DNA from: Lewinella sp041392765
Lineage (GTDB): Bacteria > Bacteroidota > Bacteroidia > Chitinophagales > Saprospiraceae
Direction: 5' to 3'
DNA: 64,000 nucleotides
Assembly (NCBI GenBank): GCA_041392765.1
Contig: JAWKLL010000007.1
Coordinates: 62,001-126,000 of the forward strand
Shown here: positions 47,509 to 58,035 of the stretch, one piece after another
Layout: each line of letters opens with the position of its first letter
How positions within the stretch are numbered: position 1 is the first letter of the stretch
Position numbers and translations under genes: made by a program
Notes under the pieces: model-generated
What the model saw: the letters and a program-made list of their open reading frames with translations, nothing else
Databases searched by the model: none
What the model was told of the DNA's origin: nothing

Positions 47509-47595
47509 TTTTCATAACCGGAACTATTTGCAACGAAAGAATGTTGTAACTTTGCTTTTCGGTATTTAAAAGAAAGTACTGATTTAGAAAAAACC

Positions 47596-47971
47596 GGGGA
47601 CGTACTGGTATCGACAGGAAAGTGAACGGTTTAGTAAGCATGCCGGAGTATGATAGCTCACCTCCGTTAACAAACGGCTATTGACCCTTTTAGATGGCAA
47701 CTCTCAGTTCGCCATGGCTGCCTAATTCTAGGAATTAGAAAGCCTTTGTGCCGTGCGCTTGAAGCCTGATACACAGCGTGCCGCATATCATCAACCCCTC
47801 GGGCTAGCTGATCGTCCTGCTCTGAACGTTAAGCGAAACTTAGGAGCTAAGGCTTGTGTATGGGAGGGTATCCAGTCCTACCCCAAGCTCGAAAACCTAA
47901 ATTGGATACTAAGCATGTAGAAAGCTCTATCGTGCTTTGTCTGGACCCGAGTTCGACTCTCGGCGTCTCCA
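47596..47971 (+). ncRNA. ssrA: Transfer-messenger RNA
   Basis: tmRNA rescues stalled ribosomes and adds a degradation tag. The 5' end GGGGACG pairs with CGTCTCC at the 3' end, the T arm is GAGTTCGACTC, and the body opens with CTGGTATCGACAGG, the usual start. The coding part gives a tag read as (D)GNSQFAMAA, with stop TAA at 47723-47725, preceded by TTTTAGA. The proteolytic end reads A-M-A-A where A-L-A-A is commonest. CCA is not encoded. A promoter-like TTTG / TAACTTTG pair (47527-47554) lies upstream, with a short 16-nt spacer, and a hairpin terminator follows. Confidence 0.95.
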
Positions 47972-47980
47972 CAAAACACA

Positions 47981-48012
47981 AAGCCTCGGTCTTTTCAGAC
48001 TGGGGCTTTTTT
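47981..48012 (+). terminator. tmRNA terminator
   Basis: AAGCCTCGGTCT pairs with AGACTGGGGCTT (including G-T pairs) across a TTTC loop, followed by a T-run to 48012. It lies 9 nt behind the mature tmRNA end. Confidence 0.8.
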
Positions 48013-48487
48013 GTTTTTGACTTCTTTTGATTAATGTATGAAAATTTATTAATAAATCACAAACAATTGACTGTTAATTATTTACAACCAGTGATTCGTT
48101 TTTAAAACCATGATTACATCCATTTTTTGCTGTTTTTAGCATATATAAAGAATCTGATTCGTGTTCTCTTTAGGTAACAAATATTTATTTTTTTGTAAAA
48201 AAAACGACCAAAAGATAGTTTGAATAAATCCATTTCAATATTTTTACGGCATATCGTGAAACACATCGGGGCTTTCCCCCACTTTTCCCACCGAACATGG
48301 TTTTCTAACCCAGGCTACACAGGCGAGTATCCCCGATATCTGAGGGCTGTGGATGTTTACGTGACGTTGTTTGTGACCCTCCTGTTATGATGCTGTCTAA
48401 AAGTTTGTAAATCCCGACAGATGCACTGTGTTTCGGAGCAAACTGTCGAATTGTATAACCTGATTTTTTTTACAAACTACCACACTT
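48013..48487. other. Gene-free AT-rich stretch before the OmpA gene
   Basis: About 475 bp with no convincing ORF. It is AT-rich to 48240 and of mixed composition after that. ATCGGGG (48265-48271) and CCCCGAT (48331-48337) could pair at a distance. No tRNA, repeat family or other known RNA was recognised. Confidence 0.4.
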
Positions 48488-49333
48488 ATGTCCACACTTA
48501 TGAAGTGGCTGGTGATGCTGGTACTTTGGTTGTTGTTTGCCCTGCTTGCATTCAAGACCTGTGTGCACGAATGTTGCACAGGCTGCTGTGAAGCAGAACA
48601 GACAACCATCGCCACACCACCGGCAGCGCCGGAAGAAGTCCAACGCTATCCAATTGATTTTCAATGGGATGATGCTACTGCTTTCACCAATGAAGGTTTT
48701 GAAGCACTGCGCACCCGATTAGTCAATGAGATGGGCGACAACGACAAGTTGATTATCACCGGACGATATTTCGCATCCGAGAAAAGCCCCGACCCCAACT
48801 TTGCTACGATGGGCTTAGCACGAGCCGCCAAGGTGAGGGATTTACTCGCTGCCTACATCGATCCCGCACGTATGGAACTGGCCGACCTGCGTTTGGATGA
48901 CCGTGAAGGTGTCCAAAAAGGCTACTTCGAATCCGTTGATTTGGAATGGCAAGCTGCCGATGCCAAAGAAGCATCAGAAGTGGTTGAATTGGACAACAAA
49001 GTTGTCATTCGATTCCCCTACAATTCTGCGGTAAAAGATGCCGATCCCGAGGTGGATGAGTACTTGAACAAATTGGCTCTCCGACTCAGCCAAACCACCG
49101 AGCGCGTAAACATTACAGGTCACACAGACAACCGTGGTGATGATGCAGACAATATGAAGCTCAGCGAACGTCGGGCCAAATTCATCCGTGACATCTTAGT
49201 GCGCAAAGGCGTAGCTACCGACCGCTTGGTACTGGATTGGAAGGGCGAATCCGACCCTACTTCTACGAACGAGACAGAAGAAGGTCGCCACAACAACCGA
49301 AGAGTAGAATTGCAAATACTTTCCGGTAACTAA
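48488..49333 (+). CDS. OmpA family protein with membrane anchor
   Basis: A 281-residue envelope protein. One N-terminal membrane segment (LVMLVLWLLFALLAF) is followed by a cysteine-rich stretch with five cysteines (KTCVHECCTGCCEAE). A first, divergent OmpA-like domain spans about residues 50-140 (YPIDFQWDDATAFTNEGF, GLARAAKVRDLLAAYID). The typical peptidoglycan-binding domain lies at about 165-279 (VVIRFPYNSAVKDADPEV, ITGHTDNRGDDADNMKLSERRA, NNRRVELQIL). Two tandem OmpA domains match the plan of the protein behind porW. The next gene starts after 28 nt and also has a cysteine-rich membrane N-terminus, so the two probably form a unit. Confidence 0.78.
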   Translation: MSTLMKWLVMLVLWLLFALLAFKTCVHECCTGCCEAEQTTIATPPAAPEEVQRYPIDFQWDDATAFTNEGFEALRTRLVNEMGDNDKLIITGRYFASEKSPDPNFATMGLARAAKVRDLLAAYIDPARMELADLRLDDREGVQKGYFESVDLEWQAADAKEASEVVELDNKVVIRFPYNSAVKDADPEVDEYLNKLALRLSQTTERVNITGHTDNRGDDADNMKLSERRAKFIRDILVRKGVATDRLVLDWKGESDPTSTNETEEGRHNNRRVELQILSGN

Positions 49334-49361
49334 TTTTCGAACCAACTAAAAATAAATCATC

Positions 49362-50369
49362 ATGTCAACTATATTATTATTAGCAGGATGTTGCTCCTGG
49401 TTTTGCCTTCCTTGGCTCCTTTGGTCTTTGCTGAGTTTTTTGCTCGGTGCATTGCTATACCATTGGTTGTTTGGAGGCAAAAAATATCAAGAACAGATTG
49501 AACAACTGACTATCGAACGCGACGGCTACCATGCCAAAGCGGTAAATTTCGAGAAAGACCTTGCTAGTTGCAAGTACCAATTGGATGAAGCCAACAAGGA
49601 AATCGCATCCCTGAAGGCGGCGTTGTCCCACTGCGAATCGGATAAGGCAGGATTGAAAGCCCAATTAGCCGTTGCCTCTGAAGCAGGTACCGCTACGGGT
49701 GATGCCGCATTAGGATTTGCAGCCGGTGCCATGACGGGCGAAGCTACGGCCAGAGGCACCACGAACTACACCACCCTCTTGGGTAGCGACAACCTACAGA
49801 TTGTAGAAGGTATTGGCCCCAAAATCGACGGGCTGCTCAAAGAAGCAGGTATTGGCACGTGGGGTGCATTGGCAGCCGCTTCCGTCGATACCCTGCAGGG
49901 AATACTGGACAAAGCAGGTAGTAGCTTCCGCTTAGCCAAGCCAGACACATGGCCTCGTCAAGCAGAATTAGCTCATGCCGGACAGTGGGATGAACTGATT
50001 GAATATCAGAAATTCTTAGATACAGGCGTAGAATCCAAAGGCGATTTTGAAAACCCATCGAAGGTAGAAAAAATGATCGCCAAGCTATTAGGCTTTTCTA
50101 CCAATCCTGATGATTTGAAAATTGTAGAAGGCATAGGCCCCAAGATTGAGAGCCTGCTCAAAGATGCTGGCATCATCAATTGGTCAGATTTAGCGGCTGC
50201 CTCCACCGACCGCTTGCAAGAGATATTAGCAGCAGCTGGTGAACGCTATCGTTTAGCAGATCCTTCTACTTGGGCCAAGCAAGCAAGCCTCGCCGCTGAA
50301 GGCAAATGGGATGAGCTGAACGCTTATCAGGAATTCCTCGACGGAGGTAGAGAACCAGATCAGGCATAA
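49362..50369 (+). CDS. Membrane-anchored coiled coil with two helix-hairpin-helix domains
   Basis: A 335-residue protein. Its N-terminal membrane segment has three cysteines (LLAGCCSWFCLPWLLWSLL), then a coiled coil runs over about residues 40-105 (QEQIEQLTIERDGYHAKAVNFEK). A glycine/alanine/threonine linker follows. Then come two copies of a domain of about 80 residues, each starting D-N/D-L-x-IVEGIGPKI and holding a helix-hairpin-helix core (LLKEAGIGTWGALAAASVDTLQ; LLKDAGIINWSDLAAASTDRLQ) and a YRLADPSTW-type end. The same domain occurs at the ends of ribosomal or respiratory proteins as a nucleic-acid-binding-like or structural fold. It is co-directional with the OmpA gene and ends in a strong terminator. 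Role unknown. Confidence 0.72.
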   Translation: MSTILLLAGCCSWFCLPWLLWSLLSFLLGALLYHWLFGGKKYQEQIEQLTIERDGYHAKAVNFEKDLASCKYQLDEANKEIASLKAALSHCESDKAGLKAQLAVASEAGTATGDAALGFAAGAMTGEATARGTTNYTTLLGSDNLQIVEGIGPKIDGLLKEAGIGTWGALAAASVDTLQGILDKAGSSFRLAKPDTWPRQAELAHAGQWDELIEYQKFLDTGVESKGDFENPSKVEKMIAKLLGFSTNPDDLKIVEGIGPKIESLLKDAGIINWSDLAAASTDRLQEILAAAGERYRLADPSTWAKQASLAAEGKWDELNAYQEFLDGGREPDQA

Positions 50370-50402
50370 GCGCAAATAGTTTTACCCTGCTGGTAAAAGG
50401 CA

Positions 50403-50443
50403 AAAGCTCGGGTTTTGTATATGGCAAAATCCGGGCTTTTTTT
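50403..50443 (+). terminator. Strong terminator
   Basis: A 15-bp stem (AAAGCTCGGGTTTTG / CAAAATCCGGGCTTT, two G-T pairs) with a 7-nt loop, running into a stretch of T. It ends the OmpA/helix-hairpin-helix unit. Confidence 0.9.
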
Positions 50444-50589
50444 CTTTTTATAGATTATTTTTGTTTTGAATAAACAAGCCTATTTTTCTTAGTCTGAATA
50501 TTTTCTCCGTTGGCTGACTTTATTTGGCATTCCCACCCTAATGGTTACTTCATGCTTATCGGGATAATGCTTGAAAAGGATTAAAAATC

Positions 50590-51462
50590 TCATGTTTGAT
50601 ATCTGATGCCAATGCTTTTTTGTTTTTCGATTTTATCCTCTATAAATTCAGCCAAAGACTTTAGTGCAATCCCACTCGTTGACTTCCAGTAATGCCCGTT
50701 TTTCATTTTTTTCAATTTATCTGTAAAATCATTTTCGTTAGGATTTATATCAATAATAACGCCTTGTCTATTCGCCGTATTTTCCACTATTAGTTTTGGA
50801 AGATTTGTAGCTCCTGACGTGCCTACTATAAATAGCAAACCTGTCTCTTTAGCTATTCTTAGCACTTTATGTAGGTGATAATATGGTTCATCGTAGTATT
50901 CATCAAACCATAAGACATGGGGACGTGTCATTTCTCCGCAATTTGGGCATACTAATTTTTCTAAATCGTCAAGTGGAATCCTAGATTCTTTAGTCCAATT
51001 TTTTCCAATAATTCCCTCCGGTATATTGAATAGTTCTCTCGTACATTCTTCACTACATCTCATAAATCTTAAATCGCCGTGAATTAAAAAGAGGTTTTCA
51101 ATCCTGCTTTCCTCTAAAAAATGTAACCCATCGACATTTTGAGATATTAGCGAAAATTTTTCAGGGATCATTTTTTCAATTTTCGAAAGAGATATATGAC
51201 CTATATTGGGATTTGCCTTCCTACAGATTGAATTTCTATACAAGTACCACCTCCACACCTCGCTTGAATTCACATCAAACATCTTTTTTGTCCCAATTTC
51301 CTGAGGCATATAGTTTTTTGATCCAGAGGTCCAATATCCATCTTTATCTCGAAAGGTCGGAATTCCGCTTTCAGCTGACAACCCGGCTCCAACTAAAAAG
51401 GTTATTTTTCTTTTCCCGTTTAGCTGTTGAATAATTGCTGTTTTTATTTCTTCTGGTATCAA
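50590..51462 (-). CDS. SIR2 family NAD-dependent protein deacylase
   Basis: A sirtuin that removes acyl groups from lysines with NAD+. The 290 residues begin at a TTG (51462), because a stop lies directly upstream and the next Met is inside the domain. NAD-binding motifs are FLVGAGLSAESGIPTFRDKDG, LISQNVDGLHF and FLIHGDLRFMRC with the catalytic histidine. Zinc ligands are in RCSEEC and LVCPNCGEMTRP; GTSGATNLP and the C-terminal substrate region follow. Base composition is visibly more AT-rich than in neighbours, suggesting horizontal gain. It stands alone; no NADase or defence partner is adjacent, so a plain deacylase is more likely than an anti-phage SIR2 module. Confidence 0.82.
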   Translation of the reverse strand: MIPEEIKTAIIQQLNGKRKITFLVGAGLSAESGIPTFRDKDGYWTSGSKNYMPQEIGTKKMFDVNSSEVWRWYLYRNSICRKANPNIGHISLSKIEKMIPEKFSLISQNVDGLHFLEESRIENLFLIHGDLRFMRCSEECTRELFNIPEGIIGKNWTKESRIPLDDLEKLVCPNCGEMTRPHVLWFDEYYDEPYYHLHKVLRIAKETGLLFIVGTSGATNLPKLIVENTANRQGVIIDINPNENDFTDKLKKMKNGHYWKSTSGIALKSLAEFIEDKIEKQKSIGIRYQT

Positions 51463-51775
51463 TTAGGTATCATTTTTGTAAAATGGAATACTAAAATTAT
51501 CTGCCCGTCGCTCAACGCAGATCCTGCCGAATATCTAGCGAATGTAGTTCTTTTGCATGATTCTACCACAAGTATGCTATATACCGTCTATCAAGAAACA
51601 ACGCTTTATATCTCCCTACTTCAGTACGGTGATATAGAAGGAAGTTACTGTTTTTCCAAGGTTTTCGCTCCAACTTTTCGCGCTGGTATTTACTCCTACA
51701 CACACAGTCACCAAATAGTTCCGCGATGCCGCTCCGTTCCTCTTAATCATTCGTAATACTATCGTTCAACTTGCC

Positions 51776-51913
51776 TTAGTAATTTGACGGAAATAACTGA
51801 TCCCATTTTTTCTGAAGACTTGTCTTTATGCACACGCTTTGTGCAAGTATTCCCACGCTTAGTGCATAAAGCCAAGCCAAAAATGGGATCACTTATTTTT
51901 TTCCGTCTCTTAG
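51776..51913. repeat. MITE-like element, copy 4 (variant core)
   Basis: TTAGTAATTTGACGGAAATAA at the left and the reverse of CTAAGAGACGGAAAAAAATAA at the right. The inner arms CTGATCCCATTTTT / AAAAATGGGATCA and TTTATGCAC / GTGCATAAA pair. The outer ends match copies 1-3, while the core is different. It occupies the gap between the sirtuin and the next minus-strand gene, otherwise empty. Confidence 0.65.
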
Positions 51914-51962
51914 CACTTTACTTTACTTTGCAAAACCCTGCTTTCCCAATAGCATTCACCAA

Positions 51963-52214
51963 TCACTGCACTAAACCTCGGTCTTTCAGCAATTTTTCGA
52001 TATCCTCCTTCCGTGTCGATTTTTTCGAAAGCTGGTAAATGAAATAGAGGGGAATCAGCGTGAGCATTCCCCATGTGTTTTTCACGAGGCTGTACACCAC
52101 CACCGCGGCCATGAAACCAATCAAAAAGGCATCGGTGATGGTATTTTTTCTCAGCTTCTTGGCCTCGGCCAGCAGTTCTTCGTCGGTTAAATCTGATAGC
52201 TCTTCAATTGTCAT
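51963..52214 (-). CDS. Two-helix small membrane protein
   Basis: An 83-residue protein. An acidic N-terminal helix (TIEELSDLTDEELLAEAKKL) precedes two predicted membrane segments (TDAFLIGFMAAVVVYSLV and WGMLTLIPLYFIYQLS), and a basic cytoplasmic tail follows (KSTRKEDIEKLLKDRG). It starts 6 nt after the stop of the alpha-2-macroglobulin gene and so probably shares its transcript. Short proteins of this plan are common hypotheticals in Bacteroidota. No function is suggested by its content. Confidence 0.6.
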   Translation of the reverse strand: MTIEELSDLTDEELLAEAKKLRKNTITDAFLIGFMAAVVVYSLVKNTWGMLTLIPLYFIYQLSKKSTRKEDIEKLLKDRGLVQ

Positions 52215-52220
52215 CGCTCG

Positions 52221-55200
52221 TTAATTAGGACTTACTACCTCCACCCATGTTCCAGGGGTAGAAGCATAAATTTGGTCATCGTACATAGCGCCACAGGATA
52301 CCGCAGGTAGGTAGAACCGACCCGTATAAGAGGCAGTCAAATACACCCGATATTCGTTGGACTTGCTGGGCCACAGCGAGAAAAAAGTATGCACCCGGTC
52401 ATCGCGAAAATCACGGTAGTCATACCCCGATTCGCTATCAGTGGCTCGACCCTCAAAACGGGTATTCGTAATCTCCCATCCCGATGGAAATATTTGCTGC
52501 AACGCCATTTGGTGGTATTCGTAGCTCAGCTCGCCGCTGTGCTGTACGACTACATTAGCCACAAAATCCGTCCCCTGCTCTATGCGAGCGGGGTTCAGTG
52601 GATTGCCTGCTCGGTCGGTGTAGTTGACAGAAAGTGCCATCAGTTTGGCCACCGCCTGCTCCTCCGCCGGTAGAGGCTGCCCCTTGCGGATAACCGTACC
52701 AAACAGCTTCTGCCGACTCGTATTTTTGATGGTTAGCTTACTTTCTTGATCAGCTAAGGCAATTTGCATATAAGGATGGTCAGACCCCGCATCTATCGCC
52801 GATTTGCCACTCTGCTGCATGGTGAAGGTGTAGGTCTTGGACAGTTCTTCATTCGTTCCCACATATTGGCTAAAAGCCAACAATCCATAGGCAATCTCCT
52901 GCGTACTAAACCAGCGCGAAGAACTCATCTCCTTGGCCAATAGTTGCGCGGTACGGTCGGCGGCTTCTTTTTTGTTTAGCAGCAGCAGTGTTTCCAAAAT
53001 CATAGCCTTATCGCGGAAGGGCGAGCCGTAGGTGTAGTACATATCGCGGTAATCCGGAATATCCGTATCCACATTGCGAATCAACTCATTGGCAACTTCC
53101 TGCTTACCAGCCAACGCATAGGCAGCGGCCAACCTCCAGCGGGCAGCTTTACCCAATTTGTCGGTCTCACGCAGGCGATTCATAGCGCCCAACTCGGGTT
53201 TGCCTCCCAATGCAAGGGTATAAAGTCGATAGGCTTGGTCTAACTCATAACTGTGCTTGTCCACCTGCCCGTATTCCACGGCTTTACTGCTCCAGGCGCG
53301 GGCTGCATTTTTCTGGAAGGCGAGCCAATTATCAAGCATACCCGGTGGCAGACTGTACCCTTTGTCCTTGGCGGCCAAGAGGAAATGCCCCGCGTAGTTG
53401 GATGCCCACGAGGCTACCTCCGACTGGCCGGGCCAATAGGAAAACCCGCCGTTAGGCAACTGAAAACGACGCAACCGCTGGAGGGCAGCCCCCACGTTGG
53501 CTACGGTTTGCTTTTCCTGATTGGGGGTCATCTTCACGAAAGTAGCTAAATGCAATTGCGGAAATCCTCCGGAGAGCGTTTGCTCCAAACAGCCATACGG
53601 ATACCGAATCAGATACTGTAGGTGCCGCTCCAAGTCAATGGGGGGCAGATTGGTCATTTCCAAGGTACCCTCGCGAGTGCCTTCCGTACCGAAGGGCAGG
53701 TAGTCCACGGTCAGGGTTTGGCCGGGATCCACGGTGAATCGCTCGGTCAAGGTTTGCTGGGGATTGGGGTTGCGCACGTCAATCTCTAATTCTTGGGTGC
53801 TGCGTTCACCACCCCCTTCTGCTATAATTTTGAATTTGGCCACCCCAACTTTATTGCCTACTTCCAAGGGGAAGGAAACGAGGTCATCTCCCGTCTTGCT
53901 AAATTGCACAGAGCGCGATGCCACCGGCACCTTCACCAACCCGCCCGTGGTTTCCACTTTGATGTTTACCTTACCCAATCCGTCTTTCATAGCAAATAGG
54001 TTCACAGGCAAATCAAGACGTTCACCTATGCCCAACACACGTGGCAGGGTAGCCAACAACATAAGTGGTTTGCGAACCGGCACCGTTTTTTCGGCTGCAC
54101 CATAAGCGCCTTTATCCGCTGCTACGACCATCACACGCACAGCTCCCACGTAGTTAGGCATCTGGAGGGTATGCGTAGCACGACCGTTCTTCTTCAATTC
54201 AAACGGCCCTAAGTGCATCACTACAGGGTCGAAGCGGTTGGCGCGTTCGGCGGGTTTCTTGCCGTCTATTTCGCCATCGCCACCGATGGTGAGCAGTTGA
54301 TCCATCGGCACGGTATTTTTTCCGAGTACATAGTTGTACAAATCCCACGTTTTTACGCCTAATGCCTCACGAGCAAAAAGGCATCGTGGGGGTTAGGGGT
54401 CTTGAAACGGGTAAGCCCCAACAAGCCCTCGTCCACTACCGCTACTGTATAGGTCATGGCGTGCCCTTGGGTTTCGGCAACCTCCACCGTGAAAGATTGC
54501 TCTGGTTTAAGCTCTGCTGCCACCTTTATCTTGGGTTCCAATCGGCTGCCGGGGTCTTCAACCGCCACTGGTATTACGCCGTAGGCACGCATGGGTAAGT
54601 CGTTTTCTTCTTGGTTGTGGGGCTGCAACACCGATAGATGTACATAAACCGTTGGGGACATAGCCGCCGTAGCCTCGAAGGTGTAGGTATTATCTCCGGC
54701 TACGGTTTCCACCCAACGAGTATCGATGACCCCGCTGCCGTTTTCCAAGCTCACCAATGTGCGCCCCTTGCCACCTGCTGGAAAGGTGATGGTGATATCC
54801 TCGCCTGTTTTGTATTTTTCCTTATCAGATTTGAATAGCAACATGGCTGCTTCTTCCGAAAAGGCTGTTTCGTCATACCAAGGTCTGCCCGCATACACAT
54901 AGCCGGAAGCGCAATGCCCTGATGACACATCGCATACACGCAACCTATATCGTCCCCATTCTTCCACCTTCACCGACCAAGTGGCTTTGCCGTCACTGCC
55001 TGATGTTTTTTCGGTTTCCGCTATCGGTGTCAGCACTTGCCCACTGGCGTACCTGCCGCCTCGGTTGTCCTCGTCATCCCACCACCATCTCCACTCCATT
55101 TTCACGAGTTCGGCTTTTAGCTTGCGGCCTGCAACACCTTTTCCGGCAGCATTTACCGCCACTAGGGTTACTGTATTATTGGCACCTATTTCGATGCGGG

Positions 55201-57754
55201 AGCTACCATAACGGTCTTGCGGCATCTGCAATCCAGCATAATGATTGTAAGGGTGTACCGGAAATGATTGTATATCGGTGCTAAATTCTCCCGTTTTTTC
55301 AAATACACGCGTGCGCAGGCTCATTTGCAAGGGGCCGGGAGCGGACTGGTTCTTGGGGAGGGCTGCATTCACGGTTGCCTTGCCTTCTTCGTCCAAGGTA
55401 TTGTCAAAGATTACCCTGTTTTTTAAATCATACGACCTATCCACATCGGTGAAGATAAATTTCTTGAACGCATCGAAGGGTGCTCGTCGCATGGAGTACG
55501 TAGCCTCCACATGCGCCTTCAACGAACGAGCAGGAGCACCGTGCAACCACGAAGCAGCCAAGCCCATCGTACCACTTTCTAAGCGCAAGGGGGTTTCTGA
55601 AGGAGTCAAGTCTATTTTGATGCGGTTGGGCTTGACGGTTTCTATACGCAGGTTCTTGAAAAAGGTAGCACTGCCTGCCATCACTTTCGCCTGCCAGTTG
55701 CCCGTAGGGTCGTCTTGGCGCGTGGTAAAGTGCAGCGGGTAAATCATGCCTTCGGGCATCACCCCGTTGCGCTTTTCTACTACCTGTCCGCGGGCATTGC
55801 GCAACTCAAAAGACACGGGATAGCCCTGAGGCAATACGCCCCCTTCGTCTTCCAGCACAAAATGGAGAAATACGGAATCCCCAGGCCGCCATACCCCTCG
55901 CTCGGCATAAATAAAACCTTTCAGGCCATCCTGTGCAGCCTCGCCTCCTACATCGAAGCGACTCAGCGATAGCGACTCCCCGTCATCTAATCGCATATAG
56001 CACTGTTCGGTAGCGGTCTCAGCCACTAAAAAATGAGCCTTATCATCCAACGAAACCTGCGCAAAACCATCGCCATTGGTATTAACCTCCCCTACCACCT
56101 GCTGCTGATAATCGTAAAATTTCAGCGTGGCACCCGCTACGGGGTCGGTGGTCATCATATCTGTCACGGCTATCTTCCAGGTATTCTTGGCCTGGCTTTT
56201 CACAATCAACCCTAAGTTGGATGCCAACACATTGCGCGTCACAAATCGGTCGGAATTATAATAAGCTGGATAACAAGGGTCATCCCGCTGCTCCCATTGG
56301 TATTCTGAGTAGTACCCTTCTAAGCCATACCAGTTATAGAGCAGGCCTTGGTCTTCATCTTCATACCAATCATTTTTAGTAAAATTAAAGGTCTTGTCAC
56401 CCCCGCATCGCAGCACCGCATGGGACCGACGAAATCCGATACGCACTTGGTAAATAGCCTTGGGGTCTGCTTCAAAAAACTGCCGCAAATCCAAGGCAAA
56501 GCGAGTCCATTGCTGAGAAGAGGTAGCGGGATTGAGCTGCTTCAGGGGTACTTCTTTACGGGCAATTACCTTGCCTACGCGGTGCAGGTCATCGCGACCA
56601 TCTAAGTTGTTGACTTGTAAAAATTGTAGGATGTTGTTGCTGTGTATTTTGAAGATTTCCACTTCCACAGCGTTCAAGCCGATGGCCTCAAAGGGGAACG
56701 CCAAATCGGTGGACGCAGGCATGATGTTGCCATGCCCTGCCAAGCGCACCTGAGGTTCAATTGACGACAGCATCACATTCCAAACACTGCTGCGGGGCAA
56801 TTTTTCACCATAGTAATTTTTCAATCCGGTAGCTACTTTCACCTCTTGCTCCCCCGACACAGGGTAGGCAGATAAACCCGCAACACCTGTCCTTCGGCAG
56901 CAAACCGAAAGGCGTTATCTGTATTGCTAATGGTGACCAAACCGTTGAAATCTTGGTCTTCCTCCAAGGGGTCGGAGAAATAGATATCCACCCTATTTTC
57001 CTCAGGATGACTATCCACGCTGGCTACTTTGAAATCGCCAAAAGCGGGCACTTCTACCTCCTGCTTACCTTCCTGTGCAGCACCGATTTTATCGCCCGAC
57101 CACGCCAATGCTAAAGCGGAAGCTTCTTTGCCGCGCGCTACGCCACTGAGGGTGAAGTAATGCTCAGTGCCATTGTCGTTGTGACCATGTTACCTCCAAT
57201 GCTTTACCTGCCTGAGTAGCTGTCGTCAGCAGGGCTGCCGCCTCGGCATCCGGCACAAAATCGGAGGTCAACAGCATGCCCGTTAGGGTTCGCTTGCCGC
57301 GTTGCTTCACATCGGGTGTTTGCAACCCTTCCAATTTCAAAGACACATAAGGGTCGCGGGTGGTGACGGAAATATCGAAGGAAGCGGCCTCGGCAGGTAC
57401 ATTGTCGAAAATCTTGCCCAGTTGCACCGTCACGATGTAGGTAGTGGCAAACGCCAAAGCTGGTTCGGGGGTAAACCGCATCGTTTGGCGGTCCACCCAC
57501 ACCCATTTGCCTCCCGCATCAGGCACTATATCCACCAAATTATTGGCTACCTCCTGCCCCACCTCTTCTTCATTCACAGCCAGCCCCGAGAACTGCACCG
57601 TGATGGGGTCAATCCTTGAAATCAGCCCCGTGGTATAGCCGTAAAGCCATGCCTTAGCACCCTCTGGCAGCGGCTTCACATCGCGCTTGCGGGTACAGGT
57701 AAAGGTGACAACAACTAAGAAAAAGAGGAAAGAAATGGACAGAATACGTTTCAT
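52221..57754 (-). CDS. Alpha-2-macroglobulin family lipoprotein, frameshifted
   Basis: A bacterial alpha-2-macroglobulin that traps foreign proteases in the periplasm through a thioester. The ATG at 57754 gives a signal with a cysteine at about residue 20 (FFLVVVTFTC), so it is probably a lipoprotein. Macroglobulin-type domains run through 57100-54400 (FIYAERGVWRPGDSVFLHF is the bait-side MG domain mark). The thioester site is CLEQT in YPYGCLEQTLSGGFPQL (about 53590), within the alpha-helical domain. The receptor-like C-terminal domain ends at 52221. Frame changes occur near 57170, 56865 and 54362 only, so the gene reads nearly whole (about 1840 residues). The usual penicillin-binding partner gene is not adjacent. 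Confidence 0.85.
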
Positions 57755-58035
57755 GATGGCAGGTTTTGGCAAGAAAATGTAAGTACCGCTAAAAACGGAC
57801 ACAAAAATAACCACGCTAGTGCCGGGTGGTTTTGGAACCTCGAAAAAAGCAAAAATAGAGCCGCTGTTGTGGTTCGGTAATCCCCTTGTCCCACGAAGGG
57901 AATCCCGGCATACACCGAGATTGAGGCCCGCCCTAGTCACGTACGAAGTCAAGCCCTAATTTAATAATTGTAGAGCCAAAACGCTTGAGGCACTCGCGTG
58001 GTATGTCTTGCAAAGAACGTGTATTCTGTGGATTT

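Noticed and set aside
47972..48487. A small RNA or origin in the AT-rich stretch
   Set aside because: Only a distant 7-bp pair and AT-richness are visible, with no DnaA-box cluster or promoter and terminator pair, so no call is made.
50590..51462. Sirtuin as an anti-phage defence system
   Set aside because: No partner gene (Argonaute-like, ATPase, TIR or sensor) lies beside it, and the protein has the complete zinc and histidine motifs of an ordinary deacylase.
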